From positions 1 to 22,573 of the forward strand of contig SLFH01000287.1 in assembly GCA_007124345.1 (NCBI GenBank): DNA of 22,573 nt, in the 5' to 3' direction. Shown here piece by piece: positions 21,931 through 22,573 of this stretch (position 1 is its first letter; every line of letters starts with the position of its first letter). The notes beneath the pieces were generated by a model. It ran no database searches, was not told where the DNA came from, and was given only the letters and a program-made list of their open reading frames with translations. Position numbers and translations under genes: made by a program. The DNA is from Phycisphaerales bacterium. Lineage in GTDB: Bacteria; Planctomycetota; Phycisphaerae; Phycisphaerales; UBA1924.

Positions 21931-22573
21931 ATGACGACGACGATGTGCCGTGGAGTGTCCATCCTGTTGATTGCCGCGAGTTGCGCGGCCAGCGCGACGG
22001 CCGATTGGCCGGTCTACTCGGGCGATGCGGCACGCAACGCGATCCCCGTCGCCGATCGCGTCGGCGTGCGCTCGGCGTTGTGGCGGCTGACGCACGATCA
22101 ACTCGGGCGGCCGATCGAGTTCTTCACCGCGTCGGGGCCTGTGACCGACGGGCATCGCGTCTTCACGGTCGGGCTGATCGACAACATCGAGCACCTGGTC
22201 TGCGCCGACGCGGCGACCGGGCAGCTCCTCTGGACCGCAGAGGCGCCATTTGTTGTCTCCGATTCGTGGTCGGCGCCCGCGATCGACTCGGCCAACGGCG
22301 TAGTGCTGTTCGGCGCGGATCGGTCCGTCGTCGCCTACGACCTCGCCGACGGCTCGGTGGTCTGGGAGACGGTGCTGCAGAACGACATCGTGAACGCGTC
22401 GCCGCTGGTGACCGATGACCGGCCGGGCGAGAACCGCGTGTTCATCACCGATTACGATCCGTTCTTCGCGCAAGGCAGGCTGTACGCGATCAACGCGGAC
22501 CCGTTCGACGCGGCGGCCAATCCCTACGACCCCGGGGAGATCGTCTGGTCGGCGGTGCTCGGGCGGACGAGCG
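21931..22573 (+). CDS. Secreted PQQ-like beta-propeller protein, 5' part only
   Basis: The gene runs off the window; 214 codons are visible. It opens with a signal peptide (MCRGVSILLIAASCAASATA, or four residues longer) and then DWPVYSGDAARNAI, the usual opening of PQQ-binding-like beta-propellers. Blade repeats follow, for example LVCADAATGQLLWTAEAP, VVAYDLADGSVVWETVL and GRLYAINA ... GEIVWSAVLG, each with the A/D-x-G-x-x-x-W pattern. The start may be the ATG at 21931 (GGGAG only three bases upstream) or the ATG at 21943. It lies 61 bases after the PEP-CTERM gene with only a hairpin between, so it is probably in the same cobalamin-controlled transcript. These propellers may bind PQQ, act as scaffolds (BamB) or bind ligands, so the activity cannot be told from this part. 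Confidence 0.85.
   Translation, partial: MTTTMCRGVSILLIAASCAASATADWPVYSGDAARNAIPVADRVGVRSALWRLTHDQLGRPIEFFTASGPVTDGHRVFTVGLIDNIEHLVCADAATGQLLWTAEAPFVVSDSWSAPAIDSANGVVLFGADRSVVAYDLADGSVVWETVLQNDIVNASPLVTDDRPGENRVFITDYDPFFAQGRLYAINADPFDAAANPYDPGEIVWSAVLGRTS

Overview
The window is high-GC DNA that most likely comes from a planctomycete, probably of the class Phycisphaerae. This is inferred from the gene families present: a complete alternative complex III (ACIII) operon, a heme A synthase of unusual length, a PEP-CTERM-type surface protein, and dispersed palindromes between genes. No rRNA or tRNA is present to confirm it. There is no IS element, integrase or CRISPR array; it reads as ordinary chromosome.

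Positions 1-369 hold the 3' end of an OmpA/Pal-type gene and its intrinsic terminator. Positions 396-16505 are one long minus-strand respiratory operon, read from high to low coordinates: actA, actB, actC, actD, actE, actF (quinol:cytochrome c oxidoreductase), a small unknown membrane protein, a SCO-type copper chaperone, ctaC with a fused cytochrome c domain, ctaD, ctaE, a subunit IV gene, and a second unknown membrane protein. Several junctions overlap by four bases or nearly abut, so translational coupling is likely. Quinol electrons would enter through ActC/ActF and the ActB iron-sulfur clusters, pass through the ActA and ActE hemes, then the CtaC cytochrome c domain and CuA, and reach an A2-type (YS-motif) heme-copper centre. 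The heme A synthase needed by this oxidase is transcribed divergently at 16718-18130. No ctaB or ctaG is visible.

Positions 18131-18441 are a gene-free island holding three REP-like hairpins, two of them inverted copies of one element. Then follow, on the plus strand, a RimB-like retropepsin gene overlapping a RimK-type ATP-grasp ligase that carries an extra C-terminal RCK_C (TrkA-C) domain, and a small SseB-like gene.

The last 2 kb is the most interesting part. A sigma70-like promoter and a well-formed cobalamin riboswitch with a terminator-type expression platform precede a secreted PEP-CTERM protein and the start of a secreted PQQ-type beta-propeller. I propose this as a vitamin B12-repressed surface capture or uptake locus, analogous in layout to Bacteroidetes BtuG-type systems. 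The rest of the operon lies beyond the window.
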